Assembly (NCBI GenBank): GCA_020161535.1
Contig: JAIUNW010000001.1
Span: forward strand, 310,001-374,000
DNA from: Bacteroidota bacterium
GTDB lineage: Bacteria; Bacteroidota; Bacteroidia; Chitinophagales; Chitinophagaceae
Reading direction: 5' to 3'
Length of the DNA stretch: 64,000 nt
Position 1 is the stretch's first letter; each line of letters opens with the position of its first letter. The position numbers were made by a program, and so were the translations under genes. A model generated the notes under the pieces. The model did not search any database and was not told where the DNA came from. It saw only the letters and a list, made by a program, of their open reading frames with translations. This document shows, piece after piece, positions 8,906 to 17,458 of the stretch.

Positions 8906-9433
8906 TTAAATGCGGTCGCGAACCAGTTCCCATAAAATTATACCGGCAGCCACCGATATATTCAGGCTGTGTTTCGTTCCCAATTGTGGAATCTCAATAC
9001 AACCATCACAATGGGTCAACACTTCATTGTTCACGCCTTCCACTTCATTGCCAAAAACGACGGCTATTTTCTCGGAAACGGCCCAGTCAAATTGCTGCAG
9101 CGCGATGCTGTTGTTGGCCTGTTCTACTGCATAAACTTTGTAGCCGGCCGCTTTCAGGTCTAACACAGCTTCGAGGGTTGTTTGCCGGTACTGCCAGGTG
9201 ACGGTTTCAGTAGCGCCCAGGGCTGTTTTCTGGATGTCGCGGTGTAATGGCTGTGGGGTGTACCCACAGAGGTAGATCGCTTCCAGCAAAAAGGCATCGG
9301 CTGTACGAAAAACACTGCCCACATTGTGCATACTCCTAATATTGTCGAGTACCACACAGATCGGCATCTTAACGGCTTCCCGAAACGCGCTGACCGATTT
9401 GCGTTGCAGGTCATCCATCGACTTTTTGGTCAT
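8906..9433 (-). CDS. TrmH/SpoU family RNA 2'-O-methyltransferase (SPOUT)
   Basis: 175 residues. The three SPOUT motifs are clear: SMHNVGSVFRTADAF (motif 1, with the catalytic arginine), VVFGNEVEGV (motif 2) and IPQLGTKHSLNISVAAGI (motif 3, the knot and SAM-binding loop). There is no N-terminal substrate-binding domain, as in small TrmH/TrmL-like enzymes. The RNA target (tRNA or rRNA) cannot be assigned. A TAnnTTTG box lies five bases before the ATG. The gene sits 25 bases upstream of the prenyltransferase on the same strand. Confidence 0.88.
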   Translation of the reverse strand: MTKKSMDDLQRKSVSAFREAVKMPICVVLDNIRSMHNVGSVFRTADAFLLEAIYLCGYTPQPLHRDIQKTALGATETVTWQYRQTTLEAVLDLKAAGYKVYAVEQANNSIALQQFDWAVSEKIAVVFGNEVEGVNNEVLTHCDGCIEIPQLGTKHSLNISVAAGIILWELVRDRI

Positions 9434-9438
9434 CGCGG

Positions 9439-9446
9439 CAAAGATA
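9439..9446 (-). promoter_or_regulatory. -7 promoter element of the SPOUT methyltransferase gene, leaderless arrangement
   Basis: Minus-strand TATCTTTG matches TAnnTTTG exactly and ends five bases before the ATG at 9433, so the start of transcription should coincide with the start codon. Confidence 0.55.
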
Positions 9447-9457
9447 GGGATTGCGGG

Positions 9458-11059
9458 TTAGCGCTTCATGATCCGCCGAAGGCTGGTTTCGCCCACCGCA
9501 TTGCGCATCCGCAATTGGTAAATGCCCTTTTGCCAGTTGGCGGGTATTTGTCCCTGAATGCTGCCCTTGGTCATCCGAATGGTTTGTCGGGCCACCAGCC
9601 GCCCGGTCATGTCGTACACCGCCAGGTCCAGTTGCTGCGCTTCCCGCGCCTGCACCTGGTAAACTACCTGGTTGCCAATCGGGTTTTGCAATATTTTGAA
9701 TACGAAACTGCCCGACTGGTCGGCCGGCCAACTGGCACAGGCACCTTTATCAGGCAGGTTATTGTCTATCCAGGCCAGCCGGTCTTTCAACCAGCTTTTG
9801 AGGGTGGTTAGTTCTTCTGCGTAGCTGGTTGGAATCGGGTCGGGATTGGGCCACACATACTGACCCAAAATGGGCCATCGTTGAAAATGCCGTTGGCGGG
9901 CCTCCTCCACCACCGTGGCGACAGAATCAACCAGGCGGTTCATTTCATTGTCGGCCAGAAAACTTGCGCGGGTTTGGTTCCAGCGACAACGAAGCGCCGA
10001 CACAAAAGCCGTATCGGTCATAAAACGATCCCACCAAAATGGGATGAGTCCCGCGGGGTCACTGGGGCAAACCGTATTGAACTTATACGCCCAGCCATCG
10101 GTCCGCCAGCCATCACAATAGCCGGCATTTCTAAATGCCAGGTCATAGTCCCATACCGGTCCCGCCATTATTTTACCGCCGGCCGATTCGCGGTTCTTAT
10201 GGAAAAAAGTGCTGAGTCGATAACCATCCACATTGCGGCTTACTTCGTTTACGATAAAGTAGTCGATAAAACTTGCCAGGTCGGCATATTTTCGAACACC
10301 ATTTTCAGGGTCCTGGTAATTGCTTGCTGACAGGGCCGCTTCAAATGCATCCACATAACTTTTTAGATACGCGGCCTGCTCGTCTTTGATATCGGCCAAC
10401 TTGGGATACACGTAAGAGAATTGTCGGTTTGATGGGGTGCTATACCAGCCATCGGGGTCTTTGTCGAGGCTGAAGATATAACCGCCGGTTAATGCATCGC
10501 CACTGAGGTCGGTAGCAGCGATCTTGGGAATATCCACCCGGTTTTTGCCGCGCTTGATTTTTTCCAGCAACACATAGACACCCCGGTAATCACCATTGAG
10601 TACCAGCTCTACATAGCGACAACGTGGCGCCCAGTGACCGGTTTTTGCTGCCAGCGTATAGGCAAGCACGTTGCGCATCAGGGTTTTGTCGGTATAGGGG
10701 GCATACAATACCCAATCACTTTCGGCGGGCATGCCCAGCAGTGCCTGGTCGAGAGAACTGCCCGACGCTTTTTTCAGGTCTACACTATAAGACTTCATGG
10801 GAAACATTTGCGAAGATTGACCACGAATTTCAATCGCAATTTTTCCGTTGTATTCGTTAAACGGATCGGTCAAATTGTTTCTTTGGCCTTCGCCATTGTA
10901 GATGATTCCCATATCGGCACTGATCTTTGGATCGTCGGGAATGTCCTGCCCATTGGTATTAATGACCACAATTGGCAGGTTGGAAGAACTGAGTATGGAC
11001 TGGGCAAAACCAGGCAATACATACAGCAACGCGAACAGCAGGGTGAACACGGATCTCAT
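9458..11059 (-). CDS. Secreted CotH kinase-family protein with type IX secretion sorting domain
   Basis: 533 residues. A signal peptide (SVFTLLFALLYVLPGFAQ) leads into a CotH domain with IEIRGQSSQMFPMKSY, YVELVLNGDYRGVYVLLEKI and GPVWDYDLAFRN, the last being the usual DxDLAFGN-type active-site motif. CotH proteins are protein-kinase-like; Bacillus CotH phosphorylates spore-coat proteins. The final 80 residues (LAVYDMTGRLVARQT, then KGIYQLRM, ending in a basic tail) match the Por secretion C-terminal sorting domain, so the protein should be exported by type IX secretion and held on or released from the cell surface. The physiological substrate is unknown. It is divergent from mutS. Confidence 0.88.
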   Translation of the reverse strand: MRSVFTLLFALLYVLPGFAQSILSSSNLPIVVINTNGQDIPDDPKISADMGIIYNGEGQRNNLTDPFNEYNGKIAIEIRGQSSQMFPMKSYSVDLKKASGSSLDQALLGMPAESDWVLYAPYTDKTLMRNVLAYTLAAKTGHWAPRCRYVELVLNGDYRGVYVLLEKIKRGKNRVDIPKIAATDLSGDALTGGYIFSLDKDPDGWYSTPSNRQFSYVYPKLADIKDEQAAYLKSYVDAFEAALSASNYQDPENGVRKYADLASFIDYFIVNEVSRNVDGYRLSTFFHKNRESAGGKIMAGPVWDYDLAFRNAGYCDGWRTDGWAYKFNTVCPSDPAGLIPFWWDRFMTDTAFVSALRCRWNQTRASFLADNEMNRLVDSVATVVEEARQRHFQRWPILGQYVWPNPDPIPTSYAEELTTLKSWLKDRLAWIDNNLPDKGACASWPADQSGSFVFKILQNPIGNQVVYQVQAREAQQLDLAVYDMTGRLVARQTIRMTKGSIQGQIPANWQKGIYQLRMRNAVGETSLRRIMKR

Positions 11060-11119
11060 AGCAGCATTATTGAAACAAAATAGTTTTTTTAAACGACATT
11101 TGTCGCTCTTTTTTCAGCT

Positions 11120-13729
11120 ATGTCCAAAGCAGCCGATACCCCGCTGATGCAGCAGCACAAAGCCATCAAGCAGCGTTTTCCCGACGCGGTGCTACTGTTC
11201 AGGGTGGGTGATTTTTACGAAACTTTTGGGGCGGATGCCATCATCGCGTCGCAGGTACTGGGCATTACCCTCACCAAGCGCAACAATGGCGCTGCGGCTT
11301 CGTCAGAACTAGCGGGTTTTCCGCACCATTCGATCGATACCTACCTACACAAACTGGTGAAAGCGGGGTACCGCGTGGCAGTATGCGACCAGTTGGAAGA
11401 CCCCAAACAGGCCAAGGGCATTGTAAAGCGGGGCGTAACGGAAATGGTTACACCTGGTACCGCTACCAACGAAAAATTACTCGACGTACATGCCAATAAT
11501 TTCCTGGGCAGTTTGTATTTCGCCGACAACGACCAGTTTGGCATTGCTTTTTTGGACATATCGACGGGCGAGTTTTTTGTGGCGCAGGGTGATCGTGAAT
11601 ATGCCGATAAATTATTGCAGAGCTTTCAGCCTGCCGAAATTCTTTTTCAGCGTCACCGCCAGAAAAATTTCAAAGAATGGTTTGGCACCAAGGTGTACAC
11701 CTATACACTCGATGAATGGGTTTTTCAGGAAACTTATGCACGCGAAACCCTGCTGAAACATTTTCAAACACATTCTTTAAAAGGGTTTGGGGTAGATGAT
11801 TTGGCCGACGGACTTACGGCTGCCGGCGCCATATTGCATTACCTGCGTGATACGGAGCATCCGCACCTGCAACACATACAGTCGATACAAAGAATTAGCC
11901 GCGGTGATTTTTTGTGGATGGATCGTTTTACCATCCGCAATCTGGAACTGCTCAGCGGACCTAACGCCGACGCACATACGCTGTTGAAAGTGCTGGACCA
12001 CACGGTATCACCGATGGGTGCACGTTTGCTAAAACGGTGGATTGTATTTCCGTTGATTGACGGCAAGCGCATTGAAGAGCGACTGCAATTGGTGGAATAC
12101 TTTATTACGGAAGTGGATCTCCGGCAATCACTGACACAACATATCCGGCTTTGCGGCGATGTAGAGCGGTTGGTTAGCAAGATACCGATGAAGAAGATTG
12201 GTCCGCGGGAAGTATTGCAATTGTCGCGCGGCTTGCAACAAGTACAAGCCATCCGCCAGGAAGGCGGTAAACATACCAACGAATACCTGCAACGCATAAT
12301 CGATGCCCTGAATCCCTGCCAACACATTGCCGAAAAAATAGAAAAGACCATTGTTGAGAATCCGCCGGCCACGGCGGTGAAGGGGGCTTTTATCAGAGAA
12401 GGCATCGATGCCGAACTCGATGAGTTGCGGGCCATTGCCCACCACGGCAAAGAATACCTGGCGCAGTTGCAACAAAAAGAAGCGGCTGAAACCGGTATTC
12501 CCTCCTTGAAAATCGGTTTCAACAATGTGTTCGGTTATTACCTGGAAGTAACAAATACGCATAAAAACAAAGTACCGGCAGCCTGGATGCGCAAGCAGAC
12601 CCTCGCCAACGCCGAACGTTATATCACGGCCGAGTTGAAGGAGTATGAAGAAAAAATCACCGGCGCCGAAGAAAAAATATTGCAGATTGAAGCGGCCTTG
12701 TTTGAATCGCTGCTGACTGAGTTGCAAGATTACCTCGCACCCATCCAAACAAATGGCAGCCTGCTGGCCATACTCGACTGCCTCTTGTGTTTTGCCCAGG
12801 TCAGCCTGCAGAACCGCTACAAACGGCCATCCCTACACGAAGGTGATGCCATGAAACTGGTGGCCAGTCGCCACCCCGTGATTGAAAAATATTTATCCCC
12901 CGGCGAATCGTATGTGAGCAATGATATCGTGCTCAACAAAACAGACCAGCAGATCATCATTTTAACCGGCCCGAACATGAGTGGTAAAAGTGCCTTGCTG
13001 CGGCAGGTAGCGCTGGTAACCCTGATGGCGCATATGGGTTGTTTTGTTCCGGCCGATGAAGCGCTATTGCCATTGACCGATAAGATCTTTACCCGGGTGG
13101 GCGCTTCCGACAACCTGAGTGGAGGTGAGTCGACCTTTATGGTGGAGATGAATGAAACGGCGAGCATTTTGAACAATGTTACCAGCCGAAGCCTGATACT
13201 GCTCGATGAAATCGGGCGCGGCACCAGCACCTACGATGGCATCAGCATTGCGTGGAGCATTGTTGAATACCTGCAGCAAAGCCAGCAGATGCCGCTGACC
13301 CTGTTCGCCACTCATTACCATGAATTGAACGAACTGGAAAACAAATGGCCACGCATCAAGAACTTTCACATCACCAACAAAGAGGCGGGCAATAAGATTA
13401 TTTTCTTGCGGAAACTCGCGCCGGGTGGTAGCACCCACAGTTTTGGGATTCATGTGGCACGCATGGCCGGTATGCCAAACGAATTGATCAAAAGGGCCAA
13501 CGAAATCTTGGCCCAACTTGAGCTGCAACACGTGGAAGCAGAACCGGAAAAAACCATCGCTGGTAAGATGAAAGAAATGGCAGGACCCAAAATGCAGTTA
13601 TCCATTTTTGATGCCCATTCGCAAACCTTTGAGCAGATTCGAAATATGCTGGAGCATATCGATATCAATCGACTCACGCCGGTAGAAGCCTTGTTAAAAC
13701 TGCAGGAAATTAAAAAGCAATTGGGATAG
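11120..13729 (+). CDS. mutS: DNA mismatch repair protein MutS
   Basis: 869 residues, the normal MutS length. The N-terminal mismatch-binding domain carries FRVGDFYETFGADA (about 29-42; the Phe-x-Glu that stacks on the mismatch lies a few residues apart in VGDFYETF). The core and clamp domains follow. The ATPase has Walker A GPNMSGKSALLRQ (about 618), LSGGESTFMVEM and Walker B LILLDEIGRGTSTYDG. The C-terminus holds the helix-turn-helix dimer region and ends near LLKLQEIKKQLG. Upstream GACATTTG at 11107-11114 is a one-mismatch -7 box. An MBL gene follows after 12 bases. Confidence 0.97.
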   Translation: MSKAADTPLMQQHKAIKQRFPDAVLLFRVGDFYETFGADAIIASQVLGITLTKRNNGAAASSELAGFPHHSIDTYLHKLVKAGYRVAVCDQLEDPKQAKGIVKRGVTEMVTPGTATNEKLLDVHANNFLGSLYFADNDQFGIAFLDISTGEFFVAQGDREYADKLLQSFQPAEILFQRHRQKNFKEWFGTKVYTYTLDEWVFQETYARETLLKHFQTHSLKGFGVDDLADGLTAAGAILHYLRDTEHPHLQHIQSIQRISRGDFLWMDRFTIRNLELLSGPNADAHTLLKVLDHTVSPMGARLLKRWIVFPLIDGKRIEERLQLVEYFITEVDLRQSLTQHIRLCGDVERLVSKIPMKKIGPREVLQLSRGLQQVQAIRQEGGKHTNEYLQRIIDALNPCQHIAEKIEKTIVENPPATAVKGAFIREGIDAELDELRAIAHHGKEYLAQLQQKEAAETGIPSLKIGFNNVFGYYLEVTNTHKNKVPAAWMRKQTLANAERYITAELKEYEEKITGAEEKILQIEAALFESLLTELQDYLAPIQTNGSLLAILDCLLCFAQVSLQNRYKRPSLHEGDAMKLVASRHPVIEKYLSPGESYVSNDIVLNKTDQQIIILTGPNMSGKSALLRQVALVTLMAHMGCFVPADEALLPLTDKIFTRVGASDNLSGGESTFMVEMNETASILNNVTSRSLILLDEIGRGTSTYDGISIAWSIVEYLQQSQQMPLTLFATHYHELNELENKWPRIKNFHITNKEAGNKIIFLRKLAPGGSTHSFGIHVARMAGMPNELIKRANEILAQLELQHVEAEPEKTIAGKMKEMAGPKMQLSIFDAHSQTFEQIRNMLEHIDINRLTPVEALLKLQEIKKQLG

Positions 13730-13741
13730 TGTATCCAAAGC

Positions 13742-14785
13742 ATGAAAAGCATGAACAAACAATTTGGTCAATCGCCCGACAGCACGCGCAAAGCACAATA
13801 CAGCCAGCTCCCCAATTACAAAGATGGTCAGTTCCAGAACCAGTTGCCAACACCGGCGCTGGCAGAAAGTGCCTCGATGGCTCGGGTACTGTGTGATTTT
13901 ATTCGCAAGCATCCTTTTACCGAACCGGCACAACCTATTCCCTCTGTTAAAACGGATTTGCGAAACCGCTTACCCAGCGAAAACATTTGGACCTGGTTTG
14001 GCCACAGCTCGTATTATTTTCAACTCGACGGCCATCGTTTTTTGGTAGATCCTGTATTCAGTGGCAACGCTTCGCCCATACCAGGATCGGTGAAAGCCTT
14101 TCCCGGTAGCAATACCTACCAGGTGAGTGATCTGCCGGATATTGATGTTTTGTTCATCAGCCACGACCACTGGGATCACCTTGACTTTACGACCATACAA
14201 CAGTTGAAAGGCCGGGTCAAAAAAGTAATTTGCGGCTTGGGCGTGGCGCAACATTTTGAATACTGGGGCTGGGATAAAAATGTGCTGATTGAAAAAAACT
14301 GGTATGAAACAGTGCAACCTTTTCCCGGGGTTACCGTAACCTTAACACCCGCGCGCCATTTCTCGGGGCGCTTGTTCAGGCGCAATATATCACTGTGGAC
14401 CTCGTTCGTACTCGAAACCAAAACGAAAAAAATATTCCTTGGGGGCGACAGTGGTTACGGTCCGCATTTCGCGGCGATCGGCGATGAATTTGGTCCCTTT
14501 GACCTGGCCATACTTGAATGCGGACAATACAATGAGAACTGGCCCTATATCCACTCCTTGCCAGCCGAATTAATTACCGAAGTGAAAGAGCTTAAAGCGC
14601 GGCATTTCATTCCGGTACACAATGCAAAATTCAAACTGGCGCAGCATCCCTGGTTTGAACCCTTGCAACAGGTATGTGAAGCGGCCGACAAAGCCGGCAT
14701 ACCCGTCATTACGCCGCAGATCGGCGAGCCGGTAAAGCTGGATCAATTAGAGCAGAAATTCTCCCGTTGGTGGAGACAAGAATAA
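13742..14785 (+). CDS. MBL-fold metallo-hydrolase (UlaG / NAPE-PLD-like)
   Basis: 347 residues; an alternative ATG is nine bases downstream. The metallo-beta-lactamase fold is shown by WFGHSSYYFQLDGHRFLVDP, the metal-binding FISHDHWDHLD (HxHxDH), TPARHFSGR, LGGDSGYG and a late PVHNAKF. This arrangement is like UlaG-type and N-acyl-phosphatidylethanolamine phospholipase D-like hydrolases. The N-terminal 70 residues are basic and contain no obvious signal peptide, so the enzyme may be cytoplasmic. The substrate is unknown. It follows mutS closely and may share its transcript. Confidence 0.85.
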   Translation: MKSMNKQFGQSPDSTRKAQYSQLPNYKDGQFQNQLPTPALAESASMARVLCDFIRKHPFTEPAQPIPSVKTDLRNRLPSENIWTWFGHSSYYFQLDGHRFLVDPVFSGNASPIPGSVKAFPGSNTYQVSDLPDIDVLFISHDHWDHLDFTTIQQLKGRVKKVICGLGVAQHFEYWGWDKNVLIEKNWYETVQPFPGVTVTLTPARHFSGRLFRRNISLWTSFVLETKTKKIFLGGDSGYGPHFAAIGDEFGPFDLAILECGQYNENWPYIHSLPAELITEVKELKARHFIPVHNAKFKLAQHPWFEPLQQVCEAADKAGIPVITPQIGEPVKLDQLEQKFSRWWRQE

Positions 14786-14847
14786 AACGAGGGGCAATCA
14801 ATTCTTCGCCAGCAGTAATCACCGCGGCACGCAAATGTCACGGCAAA

Positions 14848-15978
14848 TCACATCATCCCCTTCAACTTCTCTACTACCCTATCTACTTCCTCTTTGGTAT
14901 TGTGCTTACTAAAACTGAATCGCACAGCCACCTGGTTGGGATTGTTGTTGATGGCGCGGATCACATGCGAACCCAGGTCAGCGCCACTGGTACAGGCACT
15001 GCCGCCCGAGGCGCAGATGCCATTGATGTCGAGGTTGAACAAAATCATTTCCGACTTCTCGGTTTTCGGGAAGGAAACATTCAGCACCGTATATAAACTG
15101 CGGCCAAACGTGTCGCCATTAAAGGCAATGCCGGGAATATGTGCTGTAAGCTGTTCGGCCATGTATAATTTCAGGTCGCGAATCCTGGCACTTTCTTCTT
15201 CATAGGCGGCGGTGGCCAATTCCAGCGCCCGGGCAAAACCGACAATGCCATAGAGATTTTCTGTACCCGCCCGCATATTCCTTTCCTGCGATCCGCCCAG
15301 TATCAAGGGCTTGATCTGCACATTTTCATTTACGTATAAAATACCCACGCCTTTGGGGCCATGAAATTTGTGACCGGCGCCAGTGATAAAATGTACCGGC
15401 GTATTGCGCAAATCAAAGGGATAATGCCCAACCGTTTGAACCGTGTCGGAATGAAAAATCGCATTGTATTTTTTACACAAGTTGCCGACCGCTTCGATAT
15501 CCAGCAGGTTGCCAATTTCATTGTTGGCATGCATCAGGCTTACCAGGCAACGTTCTTTGTTGTCGGCCAACAAGGCTTCCAGGTCGGCGAGGTCTATATG
15601 TCCGTTGGGCAAAAGCTTTACCCAATGCAGGCCAACTTCGCCCGAACGCTGGTAATGTTCTACCGTATGGGAAGTGGCATGGTGTTCAATTGGTGAACTG
15701 ATGATGTGCCGGCAACCCAGGTTGTGAATCGCGGCGCCGATGGCCGTATTGCTGCTCTCGGTTCCGCCCGATGTAAAAAATATCTCCGCCGGATGCGCAT
15801 GCAGAATTTTCGCTACTGATTTCCGCGCGTTTTCAATGGCCAGCCGGCTCTCCCGACCATAAGAATAGATCGATGAAGGGTTGCCGAATTTTTCGGTCAG
15901 GTAGGGCATCATGGCTTCGAGTACCAGGGGATCGAGGCTGGTGGTCGCCGCATTGTCAAAATATATCCGGTTGGTCAT
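14848..15978 (-). CDS. Cysteine desulfurase (NifS/IscS family)
   Basis: 376 residues from ATG 15978; a TTG six bases upstream is possible. The enzyme takes sulfur from cysteine for Fe-S clusters and thio-modifications. Visible features are IYFDNAATTSLDP at the start, SGGTESSNTAIGAA, HANNEIGN, the PLP-binding lysine in GAGHKFHGPKG (about residue 200) and the persulfide cysteine in SGGSACTSG (about 322). The short CTSG loop fits the group I (IscS/NifS) type. No scaffold gene (iscU, sufU) is nearby. It begins 14 bases after the glmM stop and is probably co-transcribed with it. Confidence 0.92.
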   Translation of the reverse strand: MTNRIYFDNAATTSLDPLVLEAMMPYLTEKFGNPSSIYSYGRESRLAIENARKSVAKILHAHPAEIFFTSGGTESSNTAIGAAIHNLGCRHIISSPIEHHATSHTVEHYQRSGEVGLHWVKLLPNGHIDLADLEALLADNKERCLVSLMHANNEIGNLLDIEAVGNLCKKYNAIFHSDTVQTVGHYPFDLRNTPVHFITGAGHKFHGPKGVGILYVNENVQIKPLILGGSQERNMRAGTENLYGIVGFARALELATAAYEEESARIRDLKLYMAEQLTAHIPGIAFNGDTFGRSLYTVLNVSFPKTEKSEMILFNLDINGICASGGSACTSGADLGSHVIRAINNNPNQVAVRFSFSKHNTKEEVDRVVEKLKGMM

Positions 15979-15992
15979 CGGCAAGTATTAAA

Positions 15993-17372
15993 TCACATAA
16001 ATTCCTTGATATCCTGCATCAAGCGCAAAGCGATATTATTGGCAGTTGTTTCGAAATTGCTTTCGGCATAAATGCGAATAATCGGTTCAGTATTGGATGT
16101 GCGCAGGTGTACCCAGTCGTTGTCAAATTCTATTTTTAGTCCGTCGTCGGTATTGATCGGTTGCTTCTTATACTTCTCAATAATTTTCGCAAAGATCTCT
16201 TTCACATCGATCGACTTATTCAATTCGATTTTGTTCTTCGATATAAAATAATCGGGATAGCGCGCGCGAAATGATTTCATGCCGTTTTTGTGTTTCGCAA
16301 AAGCAGTCAGAAAAAGTCCGATGCCAATCAAAGCATCACGGCCATAATGAAAATCGGGCACAATGATGCCTCCATTGCCTTCACCACCAATGACAGCCTG
16401 CTGGGCTTTCATTTTCTTCACCACATTCACTTCGCCTACGGCCGATGGGAAATATTCACCACCCAGTTTGATCGTGATTTCTTTCAAGGCCTTGGTCGAC
16501 GACATATTTGACACGGCATTTCCCGGGCGGTTCGACAGTACATAATCTGCCACTGCCACCAGGGTGTATTCCTCCCCAAACATGCTACCGTCTTCACACA
16601 CAAAACAAAGCCGGTCCACATCAGGATCTACGGCAATGCCCATCGCTGCACCTGCTTTTTTCACTTCATTGCTCAACTCAACCAGGTTCTCGGGCAAGGG
16701 CTCGGGGTTGTGCGCAAAGCGACCATTTACTTCACCGTTCAAGACGATCACCTGCTCAACGCCCAATGCTGTCAGGAGTGCCGGCACGGCTAATGCACCA
16801 GTCGAGTTTACCGCATCTACCACCACGCGCATTTTTTTCGATTTGATGGCGGCGACATCAACCAGCGGATAATCTACCACTGCCTGGATATGTTTTTGCA
16901 GATAGCCGTCTTGGTGCGAAACCGAACCAAGCCGATCGACCGAAACATAGGTGAAATCTTCTTTCGCAGCAATATCAAGCACCTGGGCACCGGCTTCGGC
17001 CGAAATGAATTCGCCTTCGCTGTTCAGGAGTTTGAGTGCATTCCATTCTTTGGGGTTGTGGCTGGCGGTGATGATAATCCCGCCATCGGCTTTCTCCCAT
17101 ACCACGGCCATTTCAACAGTGGGTGTGGTCGATAAACCGAGGTCAATCACTTCCAAACCCAGGCCGATCAAAGATTGAATCACCAACTCATTGACCAGGC
17201 TGCCCGAAATGCGGCCATCGCGGCCTATAACAACTTTTGCTTGTTTATTGGTGGCCGCCAGCATGGTGCCATAGGCCGAAGCAAAACGAACAATATCGAG
17301 AGGTGTCAGGTTATCTCCTGTCTTGCCGCCAATGGTACCACGAATGCCAGAAATACTTTTAATTAATGCCAC
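15993..17372 (-). CDS. glmM: Phosphoglucosamine mutase / phosphohexomutase
   Basis: 459 residues from a GTG start. Motifs of alpha-D-phosphohexomutases are present: the phosphoserine loop ITASHNPKEWNALK (about 99-112), the metal loop DPDVDRL (about 240), the sugar-binding GGEGNGG (about 330) and the phosphate-binding RTSNTEP near the C-terminus. The GEGNGG form and SGIRGTIGG N-terminus match the Bacteroidetes enzymes annotated as GlmM, which makes glucosamine-1-phosphate for UDP-GlcNAc. A phosphomannomutase activity cannot be excluded. A TAnnTTTG box (TACTTTTG, minus strand 17402-17395) lies 22 bases upstream. Confidence 0.82.
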   Translation of the reverse strand: MALIKSISGIRGTIGGKTGDNLTPLDIVRFASAYGTMLAATNKQAKVVIGRDGRISGSLVNELVIQSLIGLGLEVIDLGLSTTPTVEMAVVWEKADGGIIITASHNPKEWNALKLLNSEGEFISAEAGAQVLDIAAKEDFTYVSVDRLGSVSHQDGYLQKHIQAVVDYPLVDVAAIKSKKMRVVVDAVNSTGALAVPALLTALGVEQVIVLNGEVNGRFAHNPEPLPENLVELSNEVKKAGAAMGIAVDPDVDRLCFVCEDGSMFGEEYTLVAVADYVLSNRPGNAVSNMSSTKALKEITIKLGGEYFPSAVGEVNVVKKMKAQQAVIGGEGNGGIIVPDFHYGRDALIGIGLFLTAFAKHKNGMKSFRARYPDYFISKNKIELNKSIDVKEIFAKIIEKYKKQPINTDDGLKIEFDNDWVHLRTSNTEPIIRIYAESNFETTANNIALRLMQDIKEFM

Positions 17373-17394
17373 GCAGAGGAAAATTTTAAGAGGT

Positions 17395-17402
17395 CAAAAG
17401 TA
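17395..17402 (-). promoter_or_regulatory. Candidate -7 promoter element of glmM
   Basis: Minus-strand TACTTTTG matches TAnnTTTG and lies 22 bases before the GTG start of glmM. The surrounding bases (17388-17420) are a run of GTCAAAAGT-like units, a simple sequence common between Bacteroidetes genes, so a chance match is possible. Confidence 0.35.
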
Positions 17403-17458
17403 AAAAATCAAAAGTTAATAATGCGCAATGATTGTTGAATCGGGTCAACCGATTGCGG

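Noticed and set aside
11839..12748. Two long minus-strand frames (228 and 206 residues) opposite mutS
   Set aside because: Both are shadows of mutS; composition is atypical (cysteine/serine-rich or phenylalanine/glycine-rich) and no motif was seen.
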